A program made the translations under genes and the position numbers. This document shows, one piece after another, positions 1 to 6,333 of a stretch of 7,215 bases of DNA (position 1 is the stretch's first letter; every line of letters starts with the position of its first letter). The stretch comes from Thiomargarita sp. (GTDB lineage: Bacteria > Pseudomonadota > Gammaproteobacteria > Beggiatoales > Beggiatoaceae), in assembly GCA_030618965.1 (NCBI GenBank), contig JAUXCJ010000048.1, positions 1 through 7,215 of the forward strand, given 5' to 3'. The notes beneath the pieces were generated by a model, which saw nothing but the letters and a program-made list of their open reading frames with translations, ran no database searches and had not been told where the DNA came from.

Positions 1-128
1 AGACATTCATAATCATCTATTTTGCAGATTGGGATACCAAACTCAACATTTGACAAATTAAGATGTTGTGTCAACGCTTCAATAAAGGCCAGATCGCTTT
101 TGCCCTCAACAATTAATAAATTACTCAC
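1..128 (-). CDS. TOPRIM-domain protein (DUF3226-like), N-terminal part only
   Basis: This is the first 42 codons of a gene that continues past the left edge. It starts at a GTG (128-126) that overlaps the end of the upstream ATPase gene by 8 nt in another frame. An AAGG at 138-141, 9 nt before the GTG, supports this start. The protein begins MSNLLIVEGKSDLAFIEAL, a beta strand followed by VEGKSD. That is the first motif of TOPRIM domains, whose conserved glutamate (here E8) helps bind the catalytic metal. The following stretch, including IPICKIDDYEC, reminds me of DUF3226 proteins, but that family name is from memory. TOPRIM domains beside OLD-like ATPases usually act as nucleases or effectors, so a DNA- or RNA-cleaving partner of the ATPase is the likely role. 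The DxD motif that would complete the active site lies outside the window, so activity cannot be judged. Confidence 0.7.
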   Translation of the reverse strand, partial: MSNLLIVEGKSDLAFIEALTQHLNLSNVEFGIPICKIDDYEC

Positions 129-1215
129 CGCGATACGCCTTATTGTATTTTAATTCATAGTCTAAAACGTCAGGCTCATGAATTGTCCCGACAATATTAC
201 CAGTTCTTGGGTTGCGCCTTAATTCAAAATAAGCACCGTTATGCGCCGAGATTAAACAAACATTTTCAAATGCCTTAATCATCTCCGCGCTGTGAGAAGT
301 AGCAAAGATTTGTACCTCAAATTCGGTAGCTAATTTAAATATGAATTCCCAAAATGCTTCTTGTACGGTGTGATGTATCCCATTTTCAATTTCATCAATT
401 AATAAAATGGAACTATTATTATTTATTAAATTTAAAACAATATCAGTTACTTTCTTTATTGCATCACCAAACAAAGATAGCGGCATAAAATGCCCATTTT
501 GACATTTGACTTCAAGATGAATACCACCCATGACGGAGGTTTTTATCTCTTCAATGCTTGAATCCACTATTTGTAAGGCTTTTAAAACTAATTCCGCCTT
601 ATTTCTTTTTTCAGCTTTGCCATATTCTTTCGCTAAAGAAGAGTTGGTTCTTTGATAAGAGGATGGCATATAACTTACCTGAATTGGTATTTGTTTCAAA
701 GTATTACTAGCAGGAGTAATCCCTTTAGCATGAGAAATTAAAGCCAAAGCTGGATAGTTTTTACCGTCTATCAAGTAATTAAAATATAAAGTGGATTTCA
801 AAGAGGTTTCAAAATTGGAAACTGAGATTAAATCGGTTAGATTATCTTCTTCAGGATAAGATTCAAAATCTTCTTTAGATTCATCACAATTAATGCTTAA
901 TGTTATTTCTCTCTCATCATCATAAGTACAAACAATGGAAATAGGTTCCTGTTTTTGCTGATTGAAAAAAAAGTTATCCCAAGTATATTCAGGGTATTCT
1001 TTGTCGTGTTCTCTATCAAACCCTCTTAATATTTTTAATAAATTCACATTTTGAACGGTAGGCGCACAGTTCAGTAATAATGCTTCGAGTAAAACAGTTT
1101 TACCAATATTATTGGTACCTCCAATTAAATTCACTCGCCTCAATTCAGAAAGTTTCGTTTTTTTAAAACCTCTGAATTTGTATATCGCTATTTTTTTTAT
1201 CAATGCACTTGGCAT
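121..1215 (-). CDS. OLD/ABC-like AAA family ATPase (AAA_21/AAA_15 type)
   Basis: Complete 364-residue P-loop ATPase with the ABC/SMC-type motif order. The Walker A motif GTNNIGKT is at 33-40, following an N-terminal strand that ends in a typical RxFRGF-like element (KFRGFKK, 13-19). A degenerate signature PLSLFGDAIKK is at 245-255; related proteins usually have GDG and R where this one has GDA and K. The Walker B ILLIDEIENGIHH is at 270-282 (D274, E275) and the H-loop ATSHS at 305-309. The start ATG has an excellent AAGGAG (1223-1228) 6 nt upstream. It lies 40 nt downstream of V-ATPase subunit A, with no convincing promoter between, so it may be read through from that operon. Its stop overlaps the next gene, a TOPRIM protein, which suggests translational coupling and a physical complex. 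Family knowledge: such ATPases sense or clamp nucleic acid or phage proteins and gate a TOPRIM effector. The defence role is inferred. Its A+T content is higher than that of the V-ATPase genes. Confidence 0.88.
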   Translation of the reverse strand: MPSALIKKIAIYKFRGFKKTKLSELRRVNLIGGTNNIGKTVLLEALLLNCAPTVQNVNLLKILRGFDREHDKEYPEYTWDNFFFNQQKQEPISIVCTYDDEREITLSINCDESKEDFESYPEEDNLTDLISVSNFETSLKSTLYFNYLIDGKNYPALALISHAKGITPASNTLKQIPIQVSYMPSSYQRTNSSLAKEYGKAEKRNKAELVLKALQIVDSSIEEIKTSVMGGIHLEVKCQNGHFMPLSLFGDAIKKVTDIVLNLINNNSSILLIDEIENGIHHTVQEAFWEFIFKLATEFEVQIFATSHSAEMIKAFENVCLISAHNGAYFELRRNPRTGNIVGTIHEPDVLDYELKYNKAYRGE

Positions 1216-1222
1216 TATTAAA

Positions 1223-1228
1223 CTCCTT
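1223..1228 (-). promoter_or_regulatory. ribosome binding site of the AAA ATPase gene
   Basis: The minus strand reads AAGGAG with TTTAAT between it and the ATG at 1215. This near-perfect Shine-Dalgarno sequence fixes the start of the ATPase. It shows that the gene is translated independently of subunit A, even though only 40 nt separate the two. Confidence 0.75.
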
Positions 1229-1255
1229 GAAAAAATTAGCTACAGAAATAAAATC

Positions 1256-3031
1256 TCAACACCCATATTCCACCTGAATCTTATCAAACGCCTCCAGAAT
1301 CTCTTGTTCAAATTCACCAAATTTATAAATTTCAGCATTACTGAACTCCGATTTAATCCGTTTTGCTCGTGTCAATAAAGCCAAATCAGACAATTGTTGC
1401 ACCGGAACGCCAGCCTCAATCAGTGTCAAACCTTGATGATAAATTTCTAACATCAGGCTAAGTAAGCGCATTTGCTTTTCTGGAGAACAGAAGCTATCGA
1501 TTTCGTCTACTGCGCTTTGTTGTAATACCCCTTCACGAATAAGACTTGCACCATCTAATACCCAACGTTGGGCGGAGGATAAGGCTTCAGGGCCAACTAA
1601 ATTTACAATTCTTTCTAATTCATCAGATTGAGCTAGTAATGCCAGACTCTCATTGCGGTATGCTTGCCAACGATTATCAATATTTTCTGCCCACCATTGC
1701 TGGGCAGTTTCCACGCCTTCAGAAAAACTATCATTCCAATCTATTGACGGATAATGGCGAGCGTCGGCTAAAGCTTTGGATAAAGCCCAAAATGTTTGTA
1801 CTATTTCTTTAGTGTGTCCTGTTACAGGTTCTGAAAAATCCCCGCCGGGCGGGGAAACTGCACCGATCAAAGTAATAGAAGCTTTTTGATTGCTTAATGT
1901 TTTGACACACCCGGCTCGTTCATAAAACGCCGCAAGTCGTGAAGCAAGGTAGGCGGGATAACCTTCTTCTACTGGCATTTGCCCTAAACGTCCACCAACT
2001 TCGCGCAAAGCTTCTGCCCAACGACTAGTAGAATCTGCAACCATTACAACATCATAGCCCAAATCTCGATAATATTCAGCAATGGTGATTCCGACATAAA
2101 TAGAAGCCTCTCGCGCGACTACAGGCATATTAGATGTATTAGCTATCAATAAGGTGCGTTCCATCAAAGAACGTCCCGTATAAGGATCAGTCAGTTTCGG
2201 GAAACTTTCCAAAATATCAACCAGTTCATTGCCCCGCTCACCGCAGCCCACATAAATCACAATATCAGCATTAGCCCAACGTGCAATTTGTTGTTGTAGC
2301 ATAGTTTTTCCCGCACCAAATGGCCCTGGCACCGCGCCCTTGCCACCTTTTAGTAAAGGAAAAAAAGTATCTAATATGCGTTGCCCTGTGATTAAAGGCA
2401 CAACGCCATGATCACGGCTTAGATAAGGGCGCGGGGTACGAACTGGCCAACGATGAAACAAGCGTAGCGGCACAATGTCACCATTATCTGGTTTTATTTT
2501 GGCCACAATATGCTCAATCGTATATTCACCAGCATGAGCCAATTCCACCACTTCACCATGACAATTAGGCGGCACTAAAATTGGGTGGCTGATGGTAGCA
2601 GTTTCTTGTACCTTGCCTATTAGTGTACCCGGAGTGATTTTTGTACCCAATGGCAAGCGGTTATTCGGGGTAAAATCCCAAACTTTATCCCGCGCCAAAG
2701 AATCAAGCTTTAAACCACGAGTAATATAATCGCCATGTTCAGCATAAATTTTATCCAAGGGACGCTGCACACCATCGAAAATTTTCCCCAACAATCCCGG
2801 CCCTAATTCCACTGATAGCGGATGCCCCAAGGCCATAGCCATATCACCTGGATGTAAAGATTCAGTAGATTCATAGACTTGTACCGTTGCCTTATCACCA
2901 TCTAAGCGGATGACTTCCCCCATCAAGGCCAATTTCCCGACTCGCACCTGTTCACCATTACGAACGCTGGGGAGTGTTACCGTGACAATTGGCCCATTAA
3001 TTCCAATTATTTCTCCTTTTAATTCATTCAT
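1256..3031 (-). CDS. ntpA: V/A-type ATP synthase subunit A (catalytic)
   Basis: Complete 591-residue catalytic subunit, the normal length for the family. It forms the A3B3 head of a V/A-type rotary ATPase on the cytoplasmic side of the membrane, where it hydrolyses or makes ATP coupled to H+ or Na+ transport. Order of parts: N-terminal beta-barrel (about 1-70); the family's non-homologous insert (about 115-190, with TPNNRLPLGTKITPGTLIGKV and GEYTIEHIVAKI); P-loop GPFGAGKT (236-243); GCGERGNE with the catalytic glutamate E265; Walker B DVVMVADSTSRWAEALRE (from 327); EEGYPAYLASRLAAFYERAG (355-374); SPPGGDFSEPVT (393-404); and a helical C-terminal domain. All key nucleotide-binding residues are present, so it should be active. 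The ATG directly follows the TAA of subunit E (TAAATG), with AGGAA at 3040-3044. The non-catalytic subunit B gene, which normally follows, is absent; an AAA ATPase gene stands there instead. Symbol follows the Enterococcus ntp naming; atpA is also used. Confidence 0.97.
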   Translation of the reverse strand: MNELKGEIIGINGPIVTVTLPSVRNGEQVRVGKLALMGEVIRLDGDKATVQVYESTESLHPGDMAMALGHPLSVELGPGLLGKIFDGVQRPLDKIYAEHGDYITRGLKLDSLARDKVWDFTPNNRLPLGTKITPGTLIGKVQETATISHPILVPPNCHGEVVELAHAGEYTIEHIVAKIKPDNGDIVPLRLFHRWPVRTPRPYLSRDHGVVPLITGQRILDTFFPLLKGGKGAVPGPFGAGKTMLQQQIARWANADIVIYVGCGERGNELVDILESFPKLTDPYTGRSLMERTLLIANTSNMPVVAREASIYVGITIAEYYRDLGYDVVMVADSTSRWAEALREVGGRLGQMPVEEGYPAYLASRLAAFYERAGCVKTLSNQKASITLIGAVSPPGGDFSEPVTGHTKEIVQTFWALSKALADARHYPSIDWNDSFSEGVETAQQWWAENIDNRWQAYRNESLALLAQSDELERIVNLVGPEALSSAQRWVLDGASLIREGVLQQSAVDEIDSFCSPEKQMRLLSLMLEIYHQGLTLIEAGVPVQQLSDLALLTRAKRIKSEFSNAEIYKFGEFEQEILEAFDKIQVEYGC

Positions 3032-3667
3032 TTATATATTCCTGATTGAAGTCACAGAAGCAAACAATTGGGTTGTAATGACCTGATAAATTTCGTTTTT
3101 AAGACGCTCAATCAATCCCTCAAAAGTATTATCGACACGAATCCTATCAGCTTGATTACGCACCAACAGCCCACCAGTAAAATGCTCAGTACTGGCTAAT
3201 AGCGTACAAGTTTTCTCAGGCACACTTTCTTTAATAATGTCTTCCCATAATGGCGCGAGTAACACCTGATCCTCTGCGTTGACTTCAACAACCAATGCTT
3301 TTTCATCAAACAATTGCGCCGCATTTTTCAAATATTGTTTCAATAAAGGGATATAAGTTTCTTCCTGTTGCGTTAATTGTTTTAAATGCGCCTGTAAATC
3401 GGAGAGTACTGATTGCACTAAAGACCAACGTAATTGATCCAATTCCGCCTGCATTTTAATTTCGCTGGCTTGCACACGGCGACGATATTCCTGATTCGCT
3501 GCCGCTTCAGCGATCTCTCGCTCGCGTTCTTCACTTAGCTGTAAACGTTTAGCCGAATCGGCTAAAATTTGATCAGCTTGTTGTTGAGCTGCTTGTAAAT
3601 GACTATTCGCCAGATTTTCAGCCTGTTGACGAATCGCGCTTTCTAATTGTTCCAGATTGTTCTTCAT
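3032..3667 (-). CDS. ntpE: V/A-type ATP synthase subunit E (peripheral stalk)
   Basis: Protein of 211 residues. The first half (about 1-95) is a long, charged, Q/E/A/R-rich helix without proline, as expected for the coiled-coil arm of the E/G peripheral stalk. The second half is a small alpha/beta domain ending in GGLLVRNQADRIRVDNTFEGLIERL-like sequence (165-189; key residues G165-G166, D179-N180-T181 and R188), the most recognisable E-subunit signature. This domain clamps the top of the A3B3 head, so the protein acts as a stator. The start ATG lies 2 nt after the stop of the upstream membrane-protein gene, and its stop codon abuts the ATG of subunit A, so translation is probably coupled along all three. 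No strong Shine-Dalgarno is visible in front of it, which fits coupling. Low sequence conservation is normal for this subunit; its position before subunit A makes the call firm. Confidence 0.88.
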   Translation of the reverse strand: MKNNLEQLESAIRQQAENLANSHLQAAQQQADQILADSAKRLQLSEEREREIAEAAANQEYRRRVQASEIKMQAELDQLRWSLVQSVLSDLQAHLKQLTQQEETYIPLLKQYLKNAAQLFDEKALVVEVNAEDQVLLAPLWEDIIKESVPEKTCTLLASTEHFTGGLLVRNQADRIRVDNTFEGLIERLKNEIYQVITTQLFASVTSIRNI

Positions 3668-3669
3668 AG

Positions 3670-4284
3670 TTAGTTGCTATCTTTTCTTAATCTCAGTATA
3701 TACCAAGCTAATACACAAGTAGCCTTAATATAAGCTTTGGAAACATCATTGATTGCAATTTTTTCATGAAGCCGCTGAATATCACAGCGTTTTATAGTGA
3801 ATAAACCGTTGAATTTTATAGAGTCTATTAAATTAAGCAAATCTTCTTCATGTAACAGTGTTAATTTTAAAGTAAATTCGGTTTCATAGGTTTTAAAACG
3901 CTCTTCTATCCCTTGAATGCGGTACAATTTAGTTTCTGATACCGTATAGTCTGCTGTGAATAATGGTAATTGAGAAAGCTGCATTTTGAGATTATTAAAC
4001 ATTTCCAAACGTTGTTCTTCTACACTAAAAGCCTCATCATTTACAAAAAATTTTCTGTCTATCAATTGATGAAATTTTTTTAAATAAGAATGATTGAGAA
4101 CGTCTAATATTTCTTGAAGTTCCGTATATTCCCTCTCTGCTGCGCCAAACTTATTTGCTTGTGTACGTTTCCAATCGCTCATATCAGAATAATATTCGTA
4201 ACTAAAAAACAGAACCACAGCACTCAGAATAAAAACAAATCCAAACACATACCAGCTAGGGAATAATATTGACCAATGTTTCAT
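3670..4284 (-). CDS. membrane-anchored protein of unknown function, PilO/GspM-like architecture
   Basis: I do not recognise this 204-residue protein by family. It has a short N-terminus, one strong transmembrane helix (about 11-29, VFGFVFILSAVVLFFSY), a charged helical stretch (about 35-105) likely to form a coiled coil, and a C-terminal alpha/beta domain (about 112-200). In the last part, repeated strand-like segments surround a helix LLHEEDLLNLIDSI (143-156), with cysteines at 167 and 189. This layout (one anchor, coiled coil, ferredoxin-like domain) is that of PilO/GspM-type secretion and pilus assembly proteins, but that is an analogy of shape. The topology is probably N-in, with the domain outside the cytoplasm, where the two cysteines could pair. 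It is 2 nt upstream of V-ATPase subunit E, so it belongs to that transcription unit. None of the named V-ATPase subunits fits it. Sampled lines are only about 23-27% G+C. Its only SD-like sequence, AAAGG (4297-4301), is 12 nt before the ATG, rather far. Confidence 0.8.
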   Translation of the reverse strand: MKHWSILFPSWYVFGFVFILSAVVLFFSYEYYSDMSDWKRTQANKFGAAEREYTELQEILDVLNHSYLKKFHQLIDRKFFVNDEAFSVEEQRLEMFNNLKMQLSQLPLFTADYTVSETKLYRIQGIEERFKTYETEFTLKLTLLHEEDLLNLIDSIKFNGLFTIKRCDIQRLHEKIAINDVSKAYIKATCVLAWYILRLRKDSN

Positions 4285-4298
4285 TAATAACTTTTACC

Positions 4299-4332
4299 TT
4301 TGGAATCCAAAACTTTAGCTTTGGATTCCAAA
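4299..4332. repeat. paired 13-bp palindromes forming a perfect inverted (and near-direct) repeat
   Basis: Two copies of TTTGGAWTCCAAA lie at 4299-4311 (central A) and 4320-4332 (central T), separated by 8 bp. Each copy is itself a palindrome with one central base, and the two are exact reverse complements, so the pair reads both as an inverted and as a near-direct repeat. The centres are 21 bp apart, two turns of the helix. This suits two dimers of a regulator binding one face of the DNA. As RNA the minus strand would form a stem of 13 bp, extended inwards by G-U and C-G pairs to a UAAA loop. It starts 10 nt after the stop of the HdrB-like gene and ends 14 nt before the ATG of the membrane-protein gene. 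No run of U follows on either strand, so it is not a standard intrinsic terminator. Confidence 0.8.
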
Positions 4333-4341
4333 AAATTTAAA

Positions 4342-5232
4342 TTACAAACGCACTTGCACTGGTACGCTATGGTAATCCAATTTCATATCTTCAGCTGACA
4401 TACCACAAGCCAAACCAACCAATTCAGGTAAAAATAAAACCGGCAATTGAAAATCTTGTTTAGTAGCTGCTAGCGCATTCTCCTGCACACCATCCAAATT
4501 TTTAAAACACAAAGGGCAAGAAGTAACCATTAAATCAACTTTCTGTTTTTGCGCCCCTTGAAGTACCGAACTTGTCATTTTCAATGACAAATCTTTATTC
4601 GGCCAATTTATATGATAACCGCAACAATTATCGCTGCTATCGTAATCAATAATTTGGACACCTAGCACTTTAAGTATATCTTCTAAAGAAGTAGGATTAT
4701 CTGAAGATTCATAATTTTGAATATCGCCCGGATTGCGCGTATGACAACCATAATAAGAAGCCACCCGTAGCCCATTTAATGGATTAGTAACACGCTGCCC
4801 CAATTTTTCTAAGCCAACATCTTGCGCTAGCATCCATAACGTATGAGTAAGTTTACCATTACCTTTATACTCAACCCCATCTTTTGCCAAGATTTCATTC
4901 ACCTGATCAAACAGCTTGGTATCTTCTGCCAGCCGCTTTTGCACATTAGAAATCACATTGAAACAAGTTGAACAGGGAGTATAAAACGGCAAACCCATTT
5001 TTTCAGCACCAACCATATTACGGGCATTAATGGCCAATGACGTGAGTTCAGAACGTTCCTCAATCACACCCGCACCACAACAAATAGCATCTGGAATTAG
5101 ATGAAGTTTAACATCCACCTTATCAAAAACCTGATTCAAAATATCAAAAAAACGCGCATCTGTGCCCTGAAAGCAGCAGCCGGAATAAAAAGCATAATGC
5201 AATTTACCGTCATCATATTGTTGCTCAATCAC
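4342..5232 (-). CDS. HdrB-like double CCG-domain protein, type E succinate dehydrogenase/fumarate reductase subunit
   Basis: Protein of 296 residues with two cysteine-rich CCG domains. The first has C19 (and C20), C51-C52, C87 and C90; the second has C163, C203-C204, C239 and C242. Both match the CxnCCxnCxxC pattern of heterodisulfide reductase subunit B, which holds non-cubane 4Fe-4S clusters, so both sites appear intact. In type E succinate:quinone oxidoreductases and related fumarate reductases, a protein of this kind (SdhE/MfrE/HdrB-like) replaces the haem-bearing membrane anchors and passes electrons to the quinone. Its gene overlaps the SdhB-like gene by 8 nt, which supports that role. 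There is no transmembrane segment, so it would be a peripheral membrane subunit. The start is a GTG, set by the overlap and by AAGGAG at 5243-5248. A heterodisulfide reductase role is unlikely, because no HdrC or HdrA is beside it. I give no symbol because sdhE also names an unrelated flavin-assembly factor. Confidence 0.88.
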   Translation of the reverse strand: MIEQQYDDGKLHYAFYSGCCFQGTDARFFDILNQVFDKVDVKLHLIPDAICCGAGVIEERSELTSLAINARNMVGAEKMGLPFYTPCSTCFNVISNVQKRLAEDTKLFDQVNEILAKDGVEYKGNGKLTHTLWMLAQDVGLEKLGQRVTNPLNGLRVASYYGCHTRNPGDIQNYESSDNPTSLEDILKVLGVQIIDYDSSDNCCGYHINWPNKDLSLKMTSSVLQGAQKQKVDLMVTSCPLCFKNLDGVQENALAATKQDFQLPVLFLPELVGLACGMSAEDMKLDYHSVPVQVRL

Positions 5233-6244
5233 AATCTTTCTTCTCCTTATCCTGTGTTTCTATTTTACGCACTTCAGCGTAAATTTTAGCTGCTGAATCT
5301 TGACCAGGTAAAGTACAGACTTGGCGTGTTGGTTCTATACCTTTACTTTCTAAATATGCTTCAGCCGCTTCAATAGCCGTCCAACCTTTAGTACCATTGA
5401 CAATAACTGGTAGCATCGGTTTATTAACTTGGCCAAATTTTTCCACATCATCCGTATAAGCCTTAGCGCGACGCGAACCCGCCGTATCATGGATACCGTC
5501 ATCTATTGCAATACGGCGCATATTACGAATAGCATCGGCTGGCCGAATATCTTTCGGACAGACTTTGATACACTTACGACATTGTACACAAGACCATAAA
5601 CCTTGATCCATTGAAGCTTGTATTCGTACACAACGAAAATTATCACGCGGATCAATAGAAAAACGATAAGCTTTAGCAATCGTCAACGGACCAGCATAAT
5701 TTTTATCAGCTTTGACACTGGAACAAGCTGAAAAACAAGCCCCACATAAGATACAATCAGTCAGCGAATTAAACGCCTCCAGTTCTTCCTGAGACATTAA
5801 CGATTCCTGTTCTAAAGTTTCAGGAATACGTTGCCTATTTTCCATAAGATAAGGGTGCATTTTAGCGAGTTTCTCAATAATCGGATCAATATCTACCACC
5901 AAATCTCGAATAACTGGTAAATTCGCCATCGGTTTAATCGTGACTGTACCCTTGCCAAAATCTTTAATAATCGGCATCAGTTGAGTACTACAAGCCAATA
6001 CCGAATTACCATTAACCCGCACCGTGCAAGAACCACAGATAGCAGAACGGCAAAATGCACGAAAAGTGAGCGAACTATCCTGAGTATTTTTGATTTGACG
6101 CAAAACCTCTAGCACAGTCATTCCCGTCTCAACATCAACTTTGAAATTATCAAAATAAGGAGAACGATCAAAAGTTGGTGTAAAGCGTTGAATACGGATA
6201 TTAGCAAGCAATTTTTCCCGTTTAGGGGTGATTTTTTCAGTCAT
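5225..6244 (-). CDS. sdhB: succinate dehydrogenase/fumarate reductase iron-sulfur subunit (type E-like)
   Basis: Protein of 339 residues that wires electrons between the flavoprotein and the quinone-facing subunit. The N-terminal plant-ferredoxin fold has 2Fe-2S ligands C65, C70, C73 and C85 (CRSAICGSC). The C-terminal helical ferredoxin domain has C164-C167-C170-C174 (CILCGAC) and C219-C222-C225-C229 followed by proline. In the classical mitochondrial/E. coli enzyme the last motif lacks one cysteine and holds 3Fe-4S. Here all four are present, which predicts a second 4Fe-4S cluster, as known for type E enzymes. It is also about 100 residues longer than classical SdhB (230-260), mostly after the last cluster. 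The start ATG has AGGAG at 6251-6255, 6 nt upstream. Its end overlaps the HdrB-like gene. The flavoprotein gene sdhA is not adjacent: a PspA gene lies upstream and a membrane-protein gene follows the pair. The direction of reaction (succinate oxidation or fumarate reduction) cannot be read from the sequence. Confidence 0.92.
   Translation of the reverse strand: MTEKITPKREKLLANIRIQRFTPTFDRSPYFDNFKVDVETGMTVLEVLRQIKNTQDSSLTFRAFCRSAICGSCTVRVNGNSVLACSTQLMPIIKDFGKGTVTIKPMANLPVIRDLVVDIDPIIEKLAKMHPYLMENRQRIPETLEQESLMSQEELEAFNSLTDCILCGACFSACSSVKADKNYAGPLTIAKAYRFSIDPRDNFRCVRIQASMDQGLWSCVQCRKCIKVCPKDIRPADAIRNMRRIAIDDGIHDTAGSRRAKAYTDDVEKFGQVNKPMLPVIVNGTKGWTAIEAAEAYLESKGIEPTRQVCTLPGQDSAAKIYAEVRKIETQDKEKKDCD
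5243..5248 (-). promoter_or_regulatory. ribosome binding site deciding the GTG start of the HdrB-like gene
   Basis: The minus strand reads AAGGAG 10 nt before the GTG at 5232, inside the last codons of the SdhB-like gene. No in-frame ATG near the start is better placed. The protein also already begins at the usual distance before its first CCG cysteine. Confidence 0.6.
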
Positions 6245-6253
6245 AAAGCACTC

Positions 6254-6268
6254 CTGAATTTAATTCAG
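6254..6268. repeat. 15-bp palindrome in the sdhB leader
   Basis: CTGAATTTAATTCAG has 7-bp perfect arms around one central base. It lies between the predicted -10 and the start codon, about 10 to 25 nt before the ATG, and overlaps the upstream end of the AGGAG ribosome site (6251-6255) by two bases. It could be an operator for a dimeric repressor. In RNA it could form a weak 5-bp hairpin with a 5-nt loop next to the ribosome site. Its function is unproven. Confidence 0.55.
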
Positions 6269-6297
6269 TTCACTAGGTGAAAAATTATCCTTTTCAT

Positions 6298-6303
6298 ATT
6301 ATA
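6298..6303 (-). promoter_or_regulatory. candidate promoter -10 box of the sdhB operon
   Basis: The minus strand carries a perfect TATAAT about 54 nt before the sdhB ATG. The expected -35 position (about 17 bp further up) has only TTCCCT, a poor match. The site lies in the 89-bp gap between pspA and sdhB, where a separate promoter is plausible. The poor -35 may mean activator dependence. Confidence 0.45.
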
Positions 6304-6333
6304 ATCGTTCGGACAGTTTTAGGGAAACATCCC

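Noticed and set aside
1216..1255. Own promoter for the AAA ATPase (TTGAGA on the minus strand, near the subunit A stop)
   Set aside because: The -35-like hexamer is good, but no acceptable -10 lies 16-18 bp downstream, and the gap is too short to hold a full promoter and leader comfortably.
1112..1378. Plus-strand open frames such as 1112-1378, 1546-1812, 5101-5289, 6277-6591 and 6838-7044, and a second minus frame at 6402-6587
   Set aside because: They lie opposite or inside well-supported genes, have no ribosome site that I can see, and their translations look like antisense or out-of-frame reading.
1256..3031. Subunit A as an F-type ATP synthase beta or alpha chain, or a flagellar/type III secretion ATPase
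   Set aside because: The 591-residue length, the insert at about 115-190, GPFGAGKT and SPPGGDFSEPVT are those of V/A-type catalytic A subunits.
4299..4332. The paired palindromes as an intrinsic terminator or as the ends of a mobile element
   Set aside because: Neither strand has a U-run after the stem, only 8 bp lie between the arms, and there are no target-site duplications or transposase.
4342..6244. The iron-sulfur pair as heterodisulfide reductase HdrCB or glycolate oxidase/lactate utilisation (GlcF/LutA) proteins
   Set aside because: The first protein has a clear 2Fe-2S ferredoxin domain and SdhB-like order, which HdrC, GlcF and LutA lack, so an Sdh/Frd type E assignment fits better.
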